Below are positions 33,375 through 44,669 of a stretch of 64,000 nt of DNA, one piece after another (position 1 is the stretch's first letter; the number at the start of each line of letters is the position of its first letter). The stretch spans positions 497,001 through 561,000 of the forward strand of contig JAPDOI010000133.1 of the NCBI GenBank assembly GCA_029168955.1. Direction: 5' to 3'. The translations under genes were made by a program, and so were the position numbers. The notes beneath the pieces are model-generated. The model saw only the letters and a program-made list of their open reading frames with translations. It was not told the DNA's origin and made no database searches. The DNA comes from Aplectana chamaeleonis (taxonomy: Eukaryota > Nematoda > Chromadorea > Rhabditida > Cosmocercidae).

Positions 33375-36300
33375 ATGGCGAATTATAATAGTGCAGCAGT
33401 TGATATAGAAAAGGTGAGTCCATGATGATTGCTCATTTCATTCATTCGTTATGCTTCAAACAAGTGAGTCGTTCACGGATGTTCAGCTCGAGCAGGAAAT
33501 TGCTGCCAAGGAACATGCGAATCGAATTCCGTCTGCTGATCTTTCTGGCAATATTGCTGGAATGGGAGGTCCATCGAAATCGCGGCCAATGCAAGACGTG
33601 AGCCTCGAGAGTGATCTAGACACGTTGGACGAGCCAGTATTGGACACCGTTGTGAGTTTCATACGTGCTCTTTCCTCTAACTCTACCACCATACCCTGTA
33701 TTTCAAAGCGAATGAAAACGCGAAATGCCGGACGGCACCGATTGCCAACACAGGCGTCAAATGCAGTGTTTGGTGGTGTGACTGTACAACACACTGCAGA
33801 TGTTACGCCTAAGTTATTTATTCCACCACAAATCATGGGAGAACCACGAATTCTTAGCGGAAACGCTATTTGTGAGGTAGATGTGCATTTGATACGCTAC
33901 TAAAGGAAGATGTGAGAGAATGATCAACTAAAGAACTAAGAGAGAATTCTAAAATATATGAAACGTGAAAAAAAGGAAGTAGCAGAAACTAGTAATGAAT
34001 GGCTTAGGCCTTGTAACAGCTTTCGTAGTTTTGGCTTGAAGAATAGGCCGTCACCCAGGGATCTCCCTCCGTTGAAGGAAATAGACTAGAACGGATTTTT
34101 ACCCCCGAAATACCCGATACACGACAGATTTAGCCTCCATGCAGGGGATTTCCTCCCCTAAGCGACGGTGCAGCCGCAGGCTGCACCGTCCAAATAGGGT
34201 TCAAACTGATTTCCACCCCCGAAATACCCGATACACGACAGATTTAGCCTCCACGCAGGGGATTTCCTCCCCTAAGCGACGGTGCAGCCGCAGGCTGCAC
34301 CGTCCAAATAGGGTTCAAACTGATTTCCACCCCAGAAATACCCGACACACGACAGATTTAGCTTCCACGCAGGGGATTTCCTCCCCTAAGCGACGGTGCA
34401 GCCGCAGGCTGCACCGTCCATATAGGGTTCAAACTGATTTCCACCCCAGAAATACCCGATACACGACAGATTTAGCCTCCACGCAGGGGATTTCCTCCCC
34501 TAAGCGACGGTGCAGCCGCAGGCTGCACCGTCCAAATAGGGTTCAAACTGATTTCCATCCCTGAAATACCCGATACACGACAGATTTAGTCCCACGCAGG
34601 GGATTTCCTCCCCTGAGCACCGTCCAAATAGGGTTAGAAATGATTTTTAGAGAGTTTCCACCTCGAAATTCACGGATAACAGCCAAAGTCCTCAATACTT
34701 TCAAAATTTTCATTCTCATTAATGAATTGCGATCAGTTAGTCTTGAATTGAGTCAAGGGGTCGTGAATTACAATATAGGCGTAGCTGGGAGCGGTGTGTG
34801 CAAGTGCATACCACGCACCACAACGCATTATTTGACGGCTATGCTGGCAATTGGTGCTGTCCGGCATTTCTCCTCCAGTCAAAGCGAAATTAGCTTTTTT
34901 GCCTTCGCTTGCGTGTGCGGATCAGGGGTAGAGACAGCGAGGGAGTATGTGGGATAAAGAGAAGCAGAATAAGTGCGCACATGATGGATGCGAGCCAATT
35001 TTGCTTCGAAAGAGGGTTTTTTTTCTGTGAATATCGCCGAAGCCGACTACTCATCGACATAGATTCTTGGATGGCTCTTCTTTGCGGAACTTGGAGCAGC
35101 AACGCAACTTTCATTCATACCGTTCTGTTGCAGTCGTCGGTAATGGTGGCGGTCGTCTTGATATCACATTCGTCGAGCCTGAAACAGTCTCGTCAAAAGC
35201 ATTTGCCCATCTGACACGTGGCCTTTCTCGACGGCCCCAGCATCCATTCGGAGTCCATCTTGCCGTTCTCCTTGTCCGATTGTCCCCGGCCGACTCTCAT
35301 AACATGAGCGGCTCATCCAAACTTGGCTTTCGATGTGTATTCCACTTCGGGGATCTTATCACTGGATCACGAAGACGGGATAAACGTTGAAGATCTGAAT
35401 TGCGCAGTACTGCTTGATGTTCAGTGCGCCGGTTATATTTTAGAAGACAACGCTTGAGTGCTCTGTGGTAACCTGTAAAGAACTCGACCTGGATGCTGTC
35501 GGCCCATTTTTTGACAGCGTAGCAGAGCGCAGGGAGAATTCCTGAGGCGAGCAGGTCGGCACTAAATTTGGGTCGTTCAGATTGTCTATGGCTCTTTTTG
35601 AGAGGCTCGAAAGCTGCCTGTGCTTCTCTTCCTATTCTTACAAGATTTTCCTTCAATTTGAAATTCATGTTCATTCCACACGAGGCGTCCTACAGAAACT
35701 ATCATTCTGCAGTCCAATCCTTCGTCGTGTTTCGTTCAACTCCGTGAGCACTGCCTCGGCTGTATTGATACTGTTCGAAGAGATGACGATGTCAGCGGCA
35801 AAAGGGGGAACGAGTGGAATTCCTTCTCTGGACAGATGCGCTTCTCGTCCCAGTCGAGCGACTTCAGGTTCATGGAAGATCTGTATCGTGGTAGCATAGT
35901 TTCGATTACAGTCAGCTAGCGTCCTTGCATAGAAATTGTAGACTCCTTATCCGACTATAGCTGGCGAAAACGACGTTCGTTTCGACATCGTCGAAAGCTT
36001 TTTTTTTATTCGACAAAGGGTAGAACTAGGGGAAATTAGTAGTCCCGGCAGACTTCGCTGATCATAGAGACAGTTTGTATGTGGTCCACGTAGCGTGGTT
36101 GAGCGTCATCCAAGATCTGAGATAGGCGCGAAACAATTATATTCGGGGATAACTTGTAGAGCACGCTCAGCAAGCTAATCGGTCGATATTTGCGAAGACC
36201 CTCCTGGCCACCCTTGTGAAGAACGGCTGTGCGCCAGGTCCTCCTTGTGGTTAGGAATTACATCCGTCTGTGAAAGCGGTCACGTATGTGCCGCAAGAAA

Positions 36301-39300
36301 CGCGCATAAGTTGTGGCCTCCAGCTCGAAAAAGATGAAGAGAAATTCTGTCTGGTCTTGGAGCTGTACCGCTCTTTATGCTTCTGATTGAAGTGCGAATC
36401 TCAAAGGGAAAAATCCGCTGTGGAGTTTCTTGCCTGTCATCGGCTTTCTCACACTAAGATGATATTCTCTCTAAACCCTGCAGCATACCACCGCGGGTTT
36501 GAATCAATTCCAGCTCGTAGTTGATATTTGTCGGGTAATATCTCGTGAGATATCAATCGAAACATATCAAGTACACTGGAATAGCTCCGAACATCCTGGC
36601 GAGTTCATGTATAACATGGTGGGGATGGCCGCGAAACATGGCTACGGACCACTTACTCAGACAAGTGAGGGGTCCGATTCGGCCACGATAGGCTTTCGAT
36701 TCGACTGCAAAGAGCTGTGAACTACGAAACGGCCCCTTACTTCCCGAGCGTCACGTGGCCTAATCGTCTTCGAAGTGAGAAGCACGTGCCGTAACACATA
36801 CGCGTTCCTCTCGGCCACGACACGCTTTCAACTCGAGTGCGATGCAGTTTGGACGACGAATGAGCCACGATGCTCTCGATTGGACACGTTGATCGATCGC
36901 TCAGCAATTGATCAGCCGCACAGCACGTACATATATATGGGGCCTCATCCCATTGAGAGCGCAGTCGTAATTTCGGACGGTTTTGATCGTCGAGGGGTCT
37001 CCCCCACGGTCCTCAGCGAGGGTAGGTCCCTCACTGTCGACCGTGGCGAGGGTGATGTCCTTGTCGCGCTGCGGGCCGTGACTTGAACCGTACCCTTGTT
37101 GAGGGAGACCCGCTCCCATCGAAAGGGTGGGATCCCGCCCCCAGCGCCACGTGTGTCTATTGTAGGACGACCTGATGCCACGTGGGAAACGGGTGCTTCA
37201 AAAGGTTCGCCTCGTTGCGCCACTTGCCGCTATATAAGTACGACGTGCTGTCCATGGGAAACGGGGGTGCGGCAAGAGTTTTTTCCTCTCTGTGCCACAT
37301 AGTCCCTTCGAACAGACCACATGCTCCCCACAGCAGCACGTGCTGCTGCGAAAGTTGCGGTTACGAAGCTTATCGTGGCCGAATCGGACCTCCTCAGTAT
37401 CTGTGTAGCAGCCCGCTCGCCCACCGACCGCCAAGTTTCCCGTGGGCGCACACGGCGCGGCGCAGGCCGCTGAAGGGTTCGCAGCTTTATGTTTCGTGAT
37501 CACCCCTACACTAACATCCCTGGAGTCACTGATTCCTCTTTTTACAGAAGCGCGACGTCAGAACCATTGGACTGAAATTTGGCCACGTTATTTTCCCGTC
37601 ATCGGATCGACAACAGCTCCTTAAAGACTGGGATTTATGGGGACCATTATTCATTTGTGTAGGCATTTCACTGTAAGTTCATTTCTTATGCTCCTCTTTT
37701 TTTGTACATGTGTGTTATGAAATTTATTTCTATGTCTCCTGAAAATTAAATGTCGTTGTTGTAGATTATTGCAACATAATGCTCCAGATGGATCAGCTCC
37801 TCAGTTCACTCAAGTTTTTGCTATAACATTTTTCGGTTCAATTGTGGTCACAATGAACATAAAGTTGCTGGGAGGTCAGATGTGAGTTTGTTAATCTGTT
37901 ATTTATGTTTTTCTTGCCTCCTAAGTATAATTAAGTGTAGATTGCTCTTGTAGTCTTCAAAAACAGTTTTTATTCATATGCTTTATGAATTTTCATTTGG
38001 CTAGGCTTCCTCTGGTGATTTTGCGATTTGCAGATCATTTTTTCAATCGCTTTGTGTGATCGGATACTGCCTTCTGCCTCCATTTGTGGCAGCATTGATC
38101 TGCTCGATCCTACTGCATGGCCGATTCTTCTTTCTCCGACTCCTGATAACGGCCGTTGGCTTCTGCTGGTCGACATTTGGTAAGTCATAATGATTTCGCT
38201 CTGTAAGCTTGCTTCTTATAGCGCTTTTCCATAGCCAGAAGAACACCAGCCAGAAATTAGTGTTTGGGATAAAACTAAAATCTCGGGTAGATGGTTCATG
38301 GATCATACGCCCGAAATAGAAGCAGAATACATGTTTTCGTTTCCATAGCTCAGTAAATTAGAATGACGTCAGATGGATCATACGCGACATCCGAAATCTA
38401 GCTTCCGGTTAAATAACACTGCTATCGGAGAGCGCTATCATCGCTAGACGACTTGATATTACTGCTGAAATGAAACGCGAAATCGCGCTGAAAACGGACA
38501 CAGGCCCAAAAAGTTGACCTGATGGTCCATATTCTTGCCACTGCTTCAATCCACGCTTTCCGGACATTTCTTTGTTTTTTTTTATAGAAGCTGAGAAGAT
38601 TTGGTGCTCATTGCGCTTCTCCGCCACAGCCAAAGACACCGGCGTTCCCCTATCCCCTTTGACCAAATGGTTTCCTATGCACAGTCGCGTCTTCATTGAT
38701 TGTTTGACTTTTCTTCGAGAGGTAGAGCAGGTCAGCACAAAAATGAAGTTTAAAAGCTCGCGGTCTAGCAAAATGTTATGGGCCCCTTCTTATTTGCGGC
38801 CACATAGAGGGTTTTGTCATTGGCGAAGAAACTGGGCGACCAGTACTGGATTCGTCCTTAGGTCCATTGTGGTCAGCGTGGTTGGTCTCTCTGGACAGTT
38901 AAATAAATGTGCAGTGTTATGGCCGATGGAACCACAGTCCGGACAAACATCAGATTTGCTGCTGTCAATCTTGCTGACGTTGGGCCCCCGTCAGACTTAG
39001 TCGAAACCCTGCTGAGTTCGACCGAGTCCGGGGCAGGAAAACCGACCTCGGTGCAATGGATCTGGCCGCGTGCGTGCGTGAAACACCAGTATCGACTGGG
39101 TGGATTGCGGTCGGCAGCAGACGGTCTCAGTTGGACTCAGTTGGTTGATTGTTCTGCACCCGTCTTTCACTACTTCGGTGCGTATCGACCGGGTGGGACT
39201 TAGTTCATTGACCACCTCTGACGGTGGCCTGGGCCGCAAGCATTGTAGAGTGACTACAGCGAAGCGAGTAATGGGCCCTGGCCGGCTGATTGTCTAGGGT

Positions 39301-40955
39301 GCCCTTGCCTGGGCCTGTGATTGAGACTGACCCACTCAGCAGAGCTGAGATCATTGGCTTGAGCGCGGACGGGAGCCGGTGCGACAGGCTCGAGTGGCAG
39401 ACGAGGGTAGAATGACCGTCCTGAATCGTGGTTTGAGCTGGAGCACGTGATGCTAGATTCGCAGGCAGCGTCGACGAGATAGTGTTTGGCGGCGAGTGCC
39501 CAGACGGCGAGTGTGAACGTGCAGACGTCATAGGGATATTGATCGACTTCTAAGGCCCCCTGGCAAGTCGTAAACAACGAATATGCCTTATGACACAAAA
39601 CAGTATGCTTCACAGAAAGGGAGTATTATAACATAAGTGGGGCTAGCTATGCGAGTATATATCTCGGGCGATATACACTATGCACATGCCTTGACCTCAA
39701 CAAAGAAGCTTGGCGAGTTTGGAAAGTTTCCGAGGCGTACGCGCTGTGTGATTGTTCACTATCTGTGACCTGATGCTGCTCCACGCTTCCTCAGCTTCCG
39801 TTTCCAGCTCCAACACTTGAGCAGGCTGTCGATTGTTAGCGTAGACTTTCTCCACCTCGATTCCCCACATGCTCTCCAGAGCACCGAGGTCTGAAAGCTG
39901 ACAAAGTCAGCCAATTGGTATAAGAGGCCCGATCTGTTGTGGGATTGATCGGCTCGCGTGGTGTGCGCGTGTAGGCTGTGTCCCTTCTCCCCCACACTGG
40001 CTGTTTACCCTCGCTTCGCACACGTACGCGAAGTAACACATTGAATTTCACTTCGAAATAGAGGATCTCAATTGGGAAACGTCATGGGGAGTAGTGATTG
40101 TTATTAAAGAGTCTACAGGTAGTTCTTTTAGCGAGTCTACCGCGGAGGATGCGGACGCCACTTTCGGTGTAGAGTTATTGTAGGCGTCCAACATCAGCAT
40201 AGTACCTCCTTCAGGTTTGCTAATGCTGAGGTGGACGAGATCCCTTGAGAGATCAAGTGGTAGCTACTGGGAGATAAAATAGACTAAACCTTCGCACCCA
40301 CTCTCTACCATGATGTTTCCCTCGATGTCTTACAGCAAGACGTGCCTAACCATTCCGGTCTTTCTTGGAGTGGATCAGGTCTTATTACTTCAATTCGATA
40401 TTGTCGTGGGTTTTCGGCCATCAGTTCTCTGCAAAACGTTTGAGTTTGAAAAGTCTTTGTGAAGAAGGTTGCTTTAATTCCCGGCAGTTCCCTTTAGCGC
40501 TGTAGCTGGAAACGGAAATCGAGGAAGTGTGTAGCCGCCTCGGGTTCCAAACAGTTAACAACCTTACTGCTGGTATGCATCGATGACTCTGTGACGAACT
40601 CGCCAAGCTTCTTAGAAGATCAGGAAAGCCGCTATGCCCCATAGAAGATCTAGAGGCTGTTCAACTTTAGTGATAAAGCCCTCTCCCTGGGAAGAAATTT
40701 CATTTTTGCAAGTGTTCGCCCGGTTTCGAAACTGTATAAATTATAAAGAAGTTTTAACCCATGCTAGGTAGCTCGACATTTTCACAATCTGCCATACTAC
40801 ACTTACTTTACCTGATTTGTGATAATTTCATTCACATTGCAGCTGCCTATGGATTTCTGGCTGGTTGTCAACCAGAGAAGAAGAAATTTCTCGTTGTTTA
40901 TCCGATATTCCTTTTCTACTTCGTTGTTAGCTGGATGATCATCTCTGGCTCATAG
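33375..40955 (+). CDS. Yip1-domain Golgi membrane protein, YIPF6 type
   Basis: YIPF6 family proteins are multi-pass membrane proteins of the Golgi that bind Rab GTPases. Six exons: 33375-33413, 33487-33651, 37548-37672, 37765-37881, 38034-38179 and 40843-40955, totalling 234 aa (human YIPF6 236). The joins restore family motifs: DTLDEPVLDTV|KRDVRTIGLKFGHV, LLKDWDLWGPL, GSAPQFTQVFAI, NIKLLGG, SFFQSLCVIGYCLLPP and YPIFLFYFVVSWMI. The N-terminal 100 residues are polar and cytosolic; about five hydrophobic segments follow. TTCCAG ends 15 nt upstream of the ATG. Intron 2 is 3.9 kb and intron 5 is 2.7 kb, both packed with repeats. The last exon has a second copy at 50234-50346. Confidence 0.92.
34085..34640. 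repeat. 114-bp tandem repeat, about five copies, each with a hairpin
   Basis: GCAGGGGATTTCCTCC recurs at 34141, 34255, 34369, 34483 and 34596, giving spacings of 114, 114, 114 and 113. Each full unit contains GACGGTGCAGCC-GCA-GGCTGCACCGTC, a 12-bp perfect stem with a 3-base loop. The last unit has lost most of that palindrome. Because 114 is divisible by 3, a 141-codon ORF stays open through the array; it encodes 38-residue repeats and lies in intron 2 of the YIPF6 gene, so I do not call it a gene. Confidence 0.9.
34870..35015. repeat. Dispersed repeat, 18.7-kb family, diverged
   Basis: GCGAAATTAGC, TTCGCTTGCGTGTGCGGATC, GACAGCGAGGGAGTATGTGGG and TAAGTGCGCACA follow the order seen at 25675-25815. 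Confidence 0.45.
35297..36480 (-). mobile_element. RTE-clade non-LTR retrotransposon fragment
   Basis: Minus-strand translation gives RTE reverse-transcriptase motifs in order: KYRPISLLSVLYKL near 36200, VDHIQTVSMISEVCR near 36080, PFAADIVISSN with INTAEAVLTELNE near 35800, and the C-terminal ILPALCYAVKKWAD..HRALKRCLLKYNRRTEHQ..LSRLRDP at 35340-35520. The catalytic F/YADD is changed to FAAD. The segment between ILDDAQPR and VDHIQ is deleted. Stops separate the parts. It is dead and lies in intron 2 of the YIPF6 gene. Confidence 0.85.
36667..37395. mobile_element. TIR element with GAGG(A/G)GGTCCGATTCGG-like ends
   Basis: GGTCCGATTCGGCCACGATA and CTTTCG at the left are inverted as CGAAGCTTATCGTGGCC followed by GAATCGGACCTCCTC at the right, nearly perfect over about 30 bp. 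The interior is CG-rich, with a local direct duplication (CCACGTGGGAAACGGG and CCATGGGAAACGGGG, about 75 bp apart). No transposase. It is in intron 2 of the YIPF6 gene. Confidence 0.65.
38983..39229. mobile_element. MITE with GGCCCCCGTCA ends, short copy
   Basis: It starts GGCCCCCGTCAGACTTAG and ends TGACGGTGGCC (one mismatch to the inverse). Internal CTGCTGAGT..GACCGAGTCCGG, AGTATCGACTGGGTGG and GTGCGTATCGACCGGGTGGGACT match the longer copy at 42249-42692 in order. It is in intron 5 of the YIPF6 gene. Confidence 0.65.
39950..40058. repeat. Dispersed repeat, 18.7-kb family
   Basis: GTGTGCGCGTGTAGGC, CTTCGCACACGTACGCGAAG and CATTGAATTTCACTTCGAAAT follow the order seen at 18640-18830. It abuts the left edge of the segmental duplication. 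Confidence 0.45.
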
Positions 40956-41488
40956 GATTCCTGTAGGATGTTCCTGACCAGTTGTTGTCTTAATACATAT
41001 TTATTTTTCACATTTTTTTGGTGGAATATTTTCCCTTCCCTATAGTGAAGGTGACGGACAATAGAATCCACTGAATTTGTAAATATGGTTGCGTGTGGGA
41101 CTATTTGGAAAAGGACTTTCGGCGACCATAACTATCGCATGTACGACTTCCTTGTTTTCCTATGAACAACCTTTTATAATTAGATGGGCGTGTGGCGTTA
41201 TTGTAATAATCGCTTTAATTAATCGCCCGTTTGCGGGTAGGTGAGAATTAGTTTCTTTTTGTATTTGACTGTACCAACGTGCCTATACATATTGTGTATC
41301 ATCCAGACATTTTTTTTCACGGATTCAGTCGAGAATTTCCAAATTACTAAAACTGTGATTATCTAACTGTGCTAGTAGTATTCATCATTGTTGTACGTGG
41401 TTGTGTGTTTATGTATATACTCGGTGGTGTCTAACCTTTGTTAGGCTTGAAGAGTTGCGGAAAAATGACATAAATTATCAAAAGCAGC

Positions 41489-41880
41489 TTGGTAGATACT
41501 ATTTGTTGGTGTGCGAATTTGTGTGGGCGGCGTATTGAACTTGTGGATGATTTCTGTTACTTGGGCTATTTGCTGAAGAACGATGGTAGTTATGCAGCGG
41601 ATATTCAACAACGATGTGCGAATGCTACATCTGCATTCAATTCTCCAGCCAAGGGTTTGTGGTCTACAACATCGCGAAGGAAGTCAAGTTGCGCGTCTAC
41701 TTATCCGCTATTCGCCCTATCATGATGTACGGATCGGTGACGTGGGCGGCACCGAAGACGCAGATGGAAAGCTTCATTGCGCGGAGAGGAAGCTGTTTAG
41801 ACGTTTGCTCGGATATTTCGGTCACATTGTCGAGTACTCAAAAAGGATTTACTAAAATTTATGCGAAATGGCGACAAAAA
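41489..41880 (+). mobile_element. RTE-clade 3' RT fragment in duplication copy A
   Basis: Two frames together give GRRIELVDDFCYLGYLLKNDGSY..QQRCANATSAFNS, then EVKLRVYLSAIRPIMMYGSVTWAAPKTQME, a typical C-terminal end of nematode RTE-like reverse transcriptases. A frameshift separates them and there is no catalytic core upstream. The same fragment is in copy B at 50881-51270. Confidence 0.8.
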
Positions 41881-42121
41881 ATTGCGAAAGATGATAATAG
41901 TGGAGTGTAGGACTAAATCGTCCTCCTCCGTTATATGATGCTATCGCAACAATCTTACAAGGGAAATGTTCAGAACGGTGAACACATCTGCGAATACGAA
42001 TTGCCTTGTTAGTATTCCTTGGGCATCCATAGTAAAACTGCGCAGTATCCCGACCCTAGCTGCTTGTTGCAAGAAGTTCTAAGCGTTTCCCAAGTCTCGC
42101 GAGAAGGTAAAGGCGCAACCC

Positions 42122-42863
42122 GTCAAGCCTCGGTCATAGTTGGCTGATCGGCGTAGCCAGCCCGACTGATACTGATGAAAGACATGAATAAGGTGGGGTG
42201 GAAAAAACAGCCGATGTGGCTGACCCGACCGATGTTCACATGATATAAGGCCCCCGTCAGACTTCCTCGAAAAACCTGCTGAGTCCGACTGAGTCCGGTT
42301 GCCCCAGCGCCAACCACTTCCTCTGCGAAACACGCAATAGGTAGTCAGCGGCAGCAGTACGTGGGGCAGAGCGCAGACGACGAGAGTCGAGATGCGGCGG
42401 GACTCGGCAGGTCGCAGTCGGCCGAAAGAAATGCACCCAAATCACGTGAGAAACACCTATATCGACCGGGTGGAGTGAGGATGATTTCGGTGGGACTCAG
42501 CGGGACTCAGTCGGTGCATTAGCCCCGCCCTTGAACGCATGAGAACCATCAGTATCGACTGGGGGGATTGCGGTGGGCATCAGACGGTCGCAGTCGGACT
42601 CAGTGGGTTGATTTTTCTGCACCCGTTTCCCACGAATTCGGTGCGTATCGAACGGGTGGGACTCAGTAGATCCACCGACTATGACGGGGGCCTAAGGTAG
42701 GAAATGAATGATATCCATGATGACGCTCCGCATAAATCATACATATTGACCGCGTCACCCACAGCTGGCCACACCGGGTGTTTTTGGAACATCCATCGTC
42801 CATGTTTTTCATACGTATCGACCGAGTTGGGCACGGCGTTTTTTCAACCATCTCTGACAGGGG
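42122..42863. mobile_element. TIR element, interrupted by the GGCCCCCGTCA MITE
   Basis: AAGCCTCGGTCATAGTTGG at the left corresponds to the inverse of the right end (CCAACTCTGTCAGGGGCTT in copy B; slightly diverged in A). The uninterrupted version in copy B spans about 51518-51811. Internal repeats GACCGCGTCACCC and TATCGACCG..TTGGGC occur. Boundaries approximate. Confidence 0.5.
42249..42692. mobile_element. MITE with GGCCCCCGTCA ends and TAA target duplication
   Basis: Inverted ends GGCCCCCGTCA / TGACGGGGGCC, flanked by TAA at 42246-42248 and 42693-42695. Copy B of the duplication reads straight through the site (GATATAAGGCGAG), so 444 bp plus one TAA are present only in copy A. A 3-bp TAA duplication is PIF/Harbinger-like. 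No transposase. Confidence 0.85.
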
Positions 42864-43161
42864 CTTAGGCTCCGTCCATAGCAGACGAACAGCGTCAGGG
42901 CGTCGGAACATCATGCGCCAGCGCTCGAACGCTGACCCATGACGCTCGACGGCTGGCGCATTGAACGTGTCCGAGGACGTCACGTGGTTAACGATGGTAT
43001 CGATAATATTATTTCAGTGACAGCCGTTACGGTCACTATGCCTCCACCGGCAGCAGTGGTCGCTGGGGAGTCAGATCAATAACAAATGCTGAAGATGCAA
43101 GCCTCCAGCGTCACATTACGGTCACGTGACGATAGGACGTCTGCCATGGACGGAGCCTAAG
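42864..43161. mobile_element. MITE with CTTAGGCTCCGTCCAT ends
   Basis: CTTAGGCTCCGTCCAT and its exact complement ATGGACGGAGCCTAAG bound this element, followed inward by AGCAGACG/CGTCTGCC. The interior includes GCGCCAGCG..CGCTGGCG-like arms and CGTCACGTG. It is also present in copy B (about 51967-52281), so it predates the duplication. Confidence 0.75.
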
Positions 43162-43989
43162 GCATATTTTCTGTGTTTTGAGAAAGTTTGGGGTTGGCAC
43201 AAGGCTTGTGTTGGGGTCAATTAGGGTGCTGAAAACGAATCTGGGGTTCACTGTAGGTTACGGTAGGTATCATGCCATAAGGAGGCGAGACCAAGCTCAG
43301 TATTTTGAAAATCGTCAAATGGATGCTAAATTTCAATTCAGCACACGGAATACAATATTCTTCATTAATTAAGGGCACATGCGATACATTGAACATCCAA
43401 AGTGGCACGGCAAGCCCTTCACAGTTCAGATGACAGTCTTCAATAACTGAAATTCAATATTCCGGGCTAGCAGATGTGAATGAGCTTTCTGTTTGCAGAC
43501 TGGTAAGCGGTGCGACTATTATTAGCTGCGGCGAACACCGTATTGCACTGTTTGTGACGGACCAATAATCACACTGACAACGGCGACCTGCTTATATACA
43601 ATTTGAATAAAGCTTCCTGAACAATCTCTACACAGAGAGAAGGTTACAGAATACGTAATAGTACATACGATGAGGAGATTACAGAGTAAAAAGAACATGC
43701 TAGAAAGTTACGGATCACGTAGTGGATTATTTTCGAATCCAACAATCACCATTCTGCTAAAATGGATATTAGCATGATAATCGACACGGTGTAGCAGAAG
43801 TTCAATCCAGTTCCAAAAGCACTCTGCAAATCTAAAAATAAGAATCATAAACACTATTGCATCATTCCCGTCCCTCCCGCAACATCATGAAATCTTCCAC
43901 AGTTCTTGTGTATTCAATGCTTGTTATTTCTGGAATTGCTATAGAAAGACATGCAGATTAACCGTTCATCAATTCATCGCCCTGCCTTG

Positions 43990-44016
43990 ATGGTTCGCCT
44001 TCTAGTGACTGTTGCT
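43990..44016 (+). pseudogene. Signal-peptide-like first exon in copy A
   Basis: ATG followed by codons for MVRLLVTVA and a consensus GTGAGT donor. It resembles the exon at 44642-44668 (MIRFLLAVA), also ending at GTGAGT. It probably derives from duplication of the first exon of the neighbouring CAP-like gene. No matching second exon was found, so it is likely non-functional. Confidence 0.4.
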
Positions 44017-44641
44017 GTGAGTTTCTATCACTCTTGACTTACTTGGTTTAATCAGCTGGTACCCTCATGAGGCTGTCAGCCCGCATCTTCGCCGAGGTGT
44101 GGCGTCTTAGTAATAAGCCCTGCCCTTCAAGGAGGATTGCGGCTCTTCCTTCTCTCTTTCAGGTCTTCTTTAACCATTCCTACGTTTTGCTTTGCAGACG
44201 CCGATGCAATCTGAAAGTTTTCATATGCTAACTAATAGTGTGTACCTCATCAAGTGCAAAACTAAAACCAGAACAAACCTGCAGCAAAGTGTGTGTAGTA
44301 GGCCGTTCAGAGCGGCTTCAGTGAGCACATAATGACGAAATATTTTAGAACATTTCACCATGATCTTTGGTGATTGCCCTATCGTGCCATCAAGTACCAT
44401 GCCATGGCTTCTATAATGCTTCTACAATAAAGGGTTCGCAAACAGGATATCAAAGTTCTCCATGAACTTTTATGAAAAGGAGGGATTTTGCTGCTCATTA
44501 AAAGTCTCGAAATGTGATATACAATAACCAATACCACTAAATTGAGTTTCCCATGTACTTGTATGAGGAATTAATTGAGAGTGTGCTGCTCATAAAAGGA
44601 CCTTGAAATCTATTCCCGCATCGAATCGCTGTGCCACCTCA

Positions 44642-44668
44642 ATGATCCGCTTTCTGCTAGCCGTCGCT
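44642..44668 (+). CDS. Candidate first exon of the CAP-like gene
   Basis: ATG, then IRFLLAVA and GTGAGT. The hydrophobic run is what the start of a signal peptide looks like. The CAP-like exons begin 1.8 kb downstream on the same strand. Exons joining the two were not found with confidence, so the assignment rests on position and similarity to the copy at 43990. Confidence 0.35.
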
Positions 44669-44669
44669 G

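Larger units (their letters stand above)
40059..44110 (+). repeat. Segmental duplication, copy A
   Basis: From TAGAGGATCTCAATTGGG to CCGAGGTGTGGCGTCTTAG this 4.05-kb block repeats in direct orientation at 49764-53230, at high similarity judged by eye. It carries the last exon of the YIPF6 gene, an RTE 3' fragment, several TIR elements and a signal-peptide-like exon. Relative to copy B, copy A has about 330 extra bases at 40265-40600 and a 444-bp MITE at 42249. Confidence 0.92.

Noticed and set aside
34139..34564. 141-codon ORF of 38-residue repeats
   Set aside because: Produced by a tandem repeat whose period is a multiple of three, inside an intron; no start context or family.
28965..34640. 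Regularly spaced repeats as a possible CRISPR array
   Set aside because: Units are contiguous or degenerate without unique spacers, and the sequence is a nematode nuclear genome.
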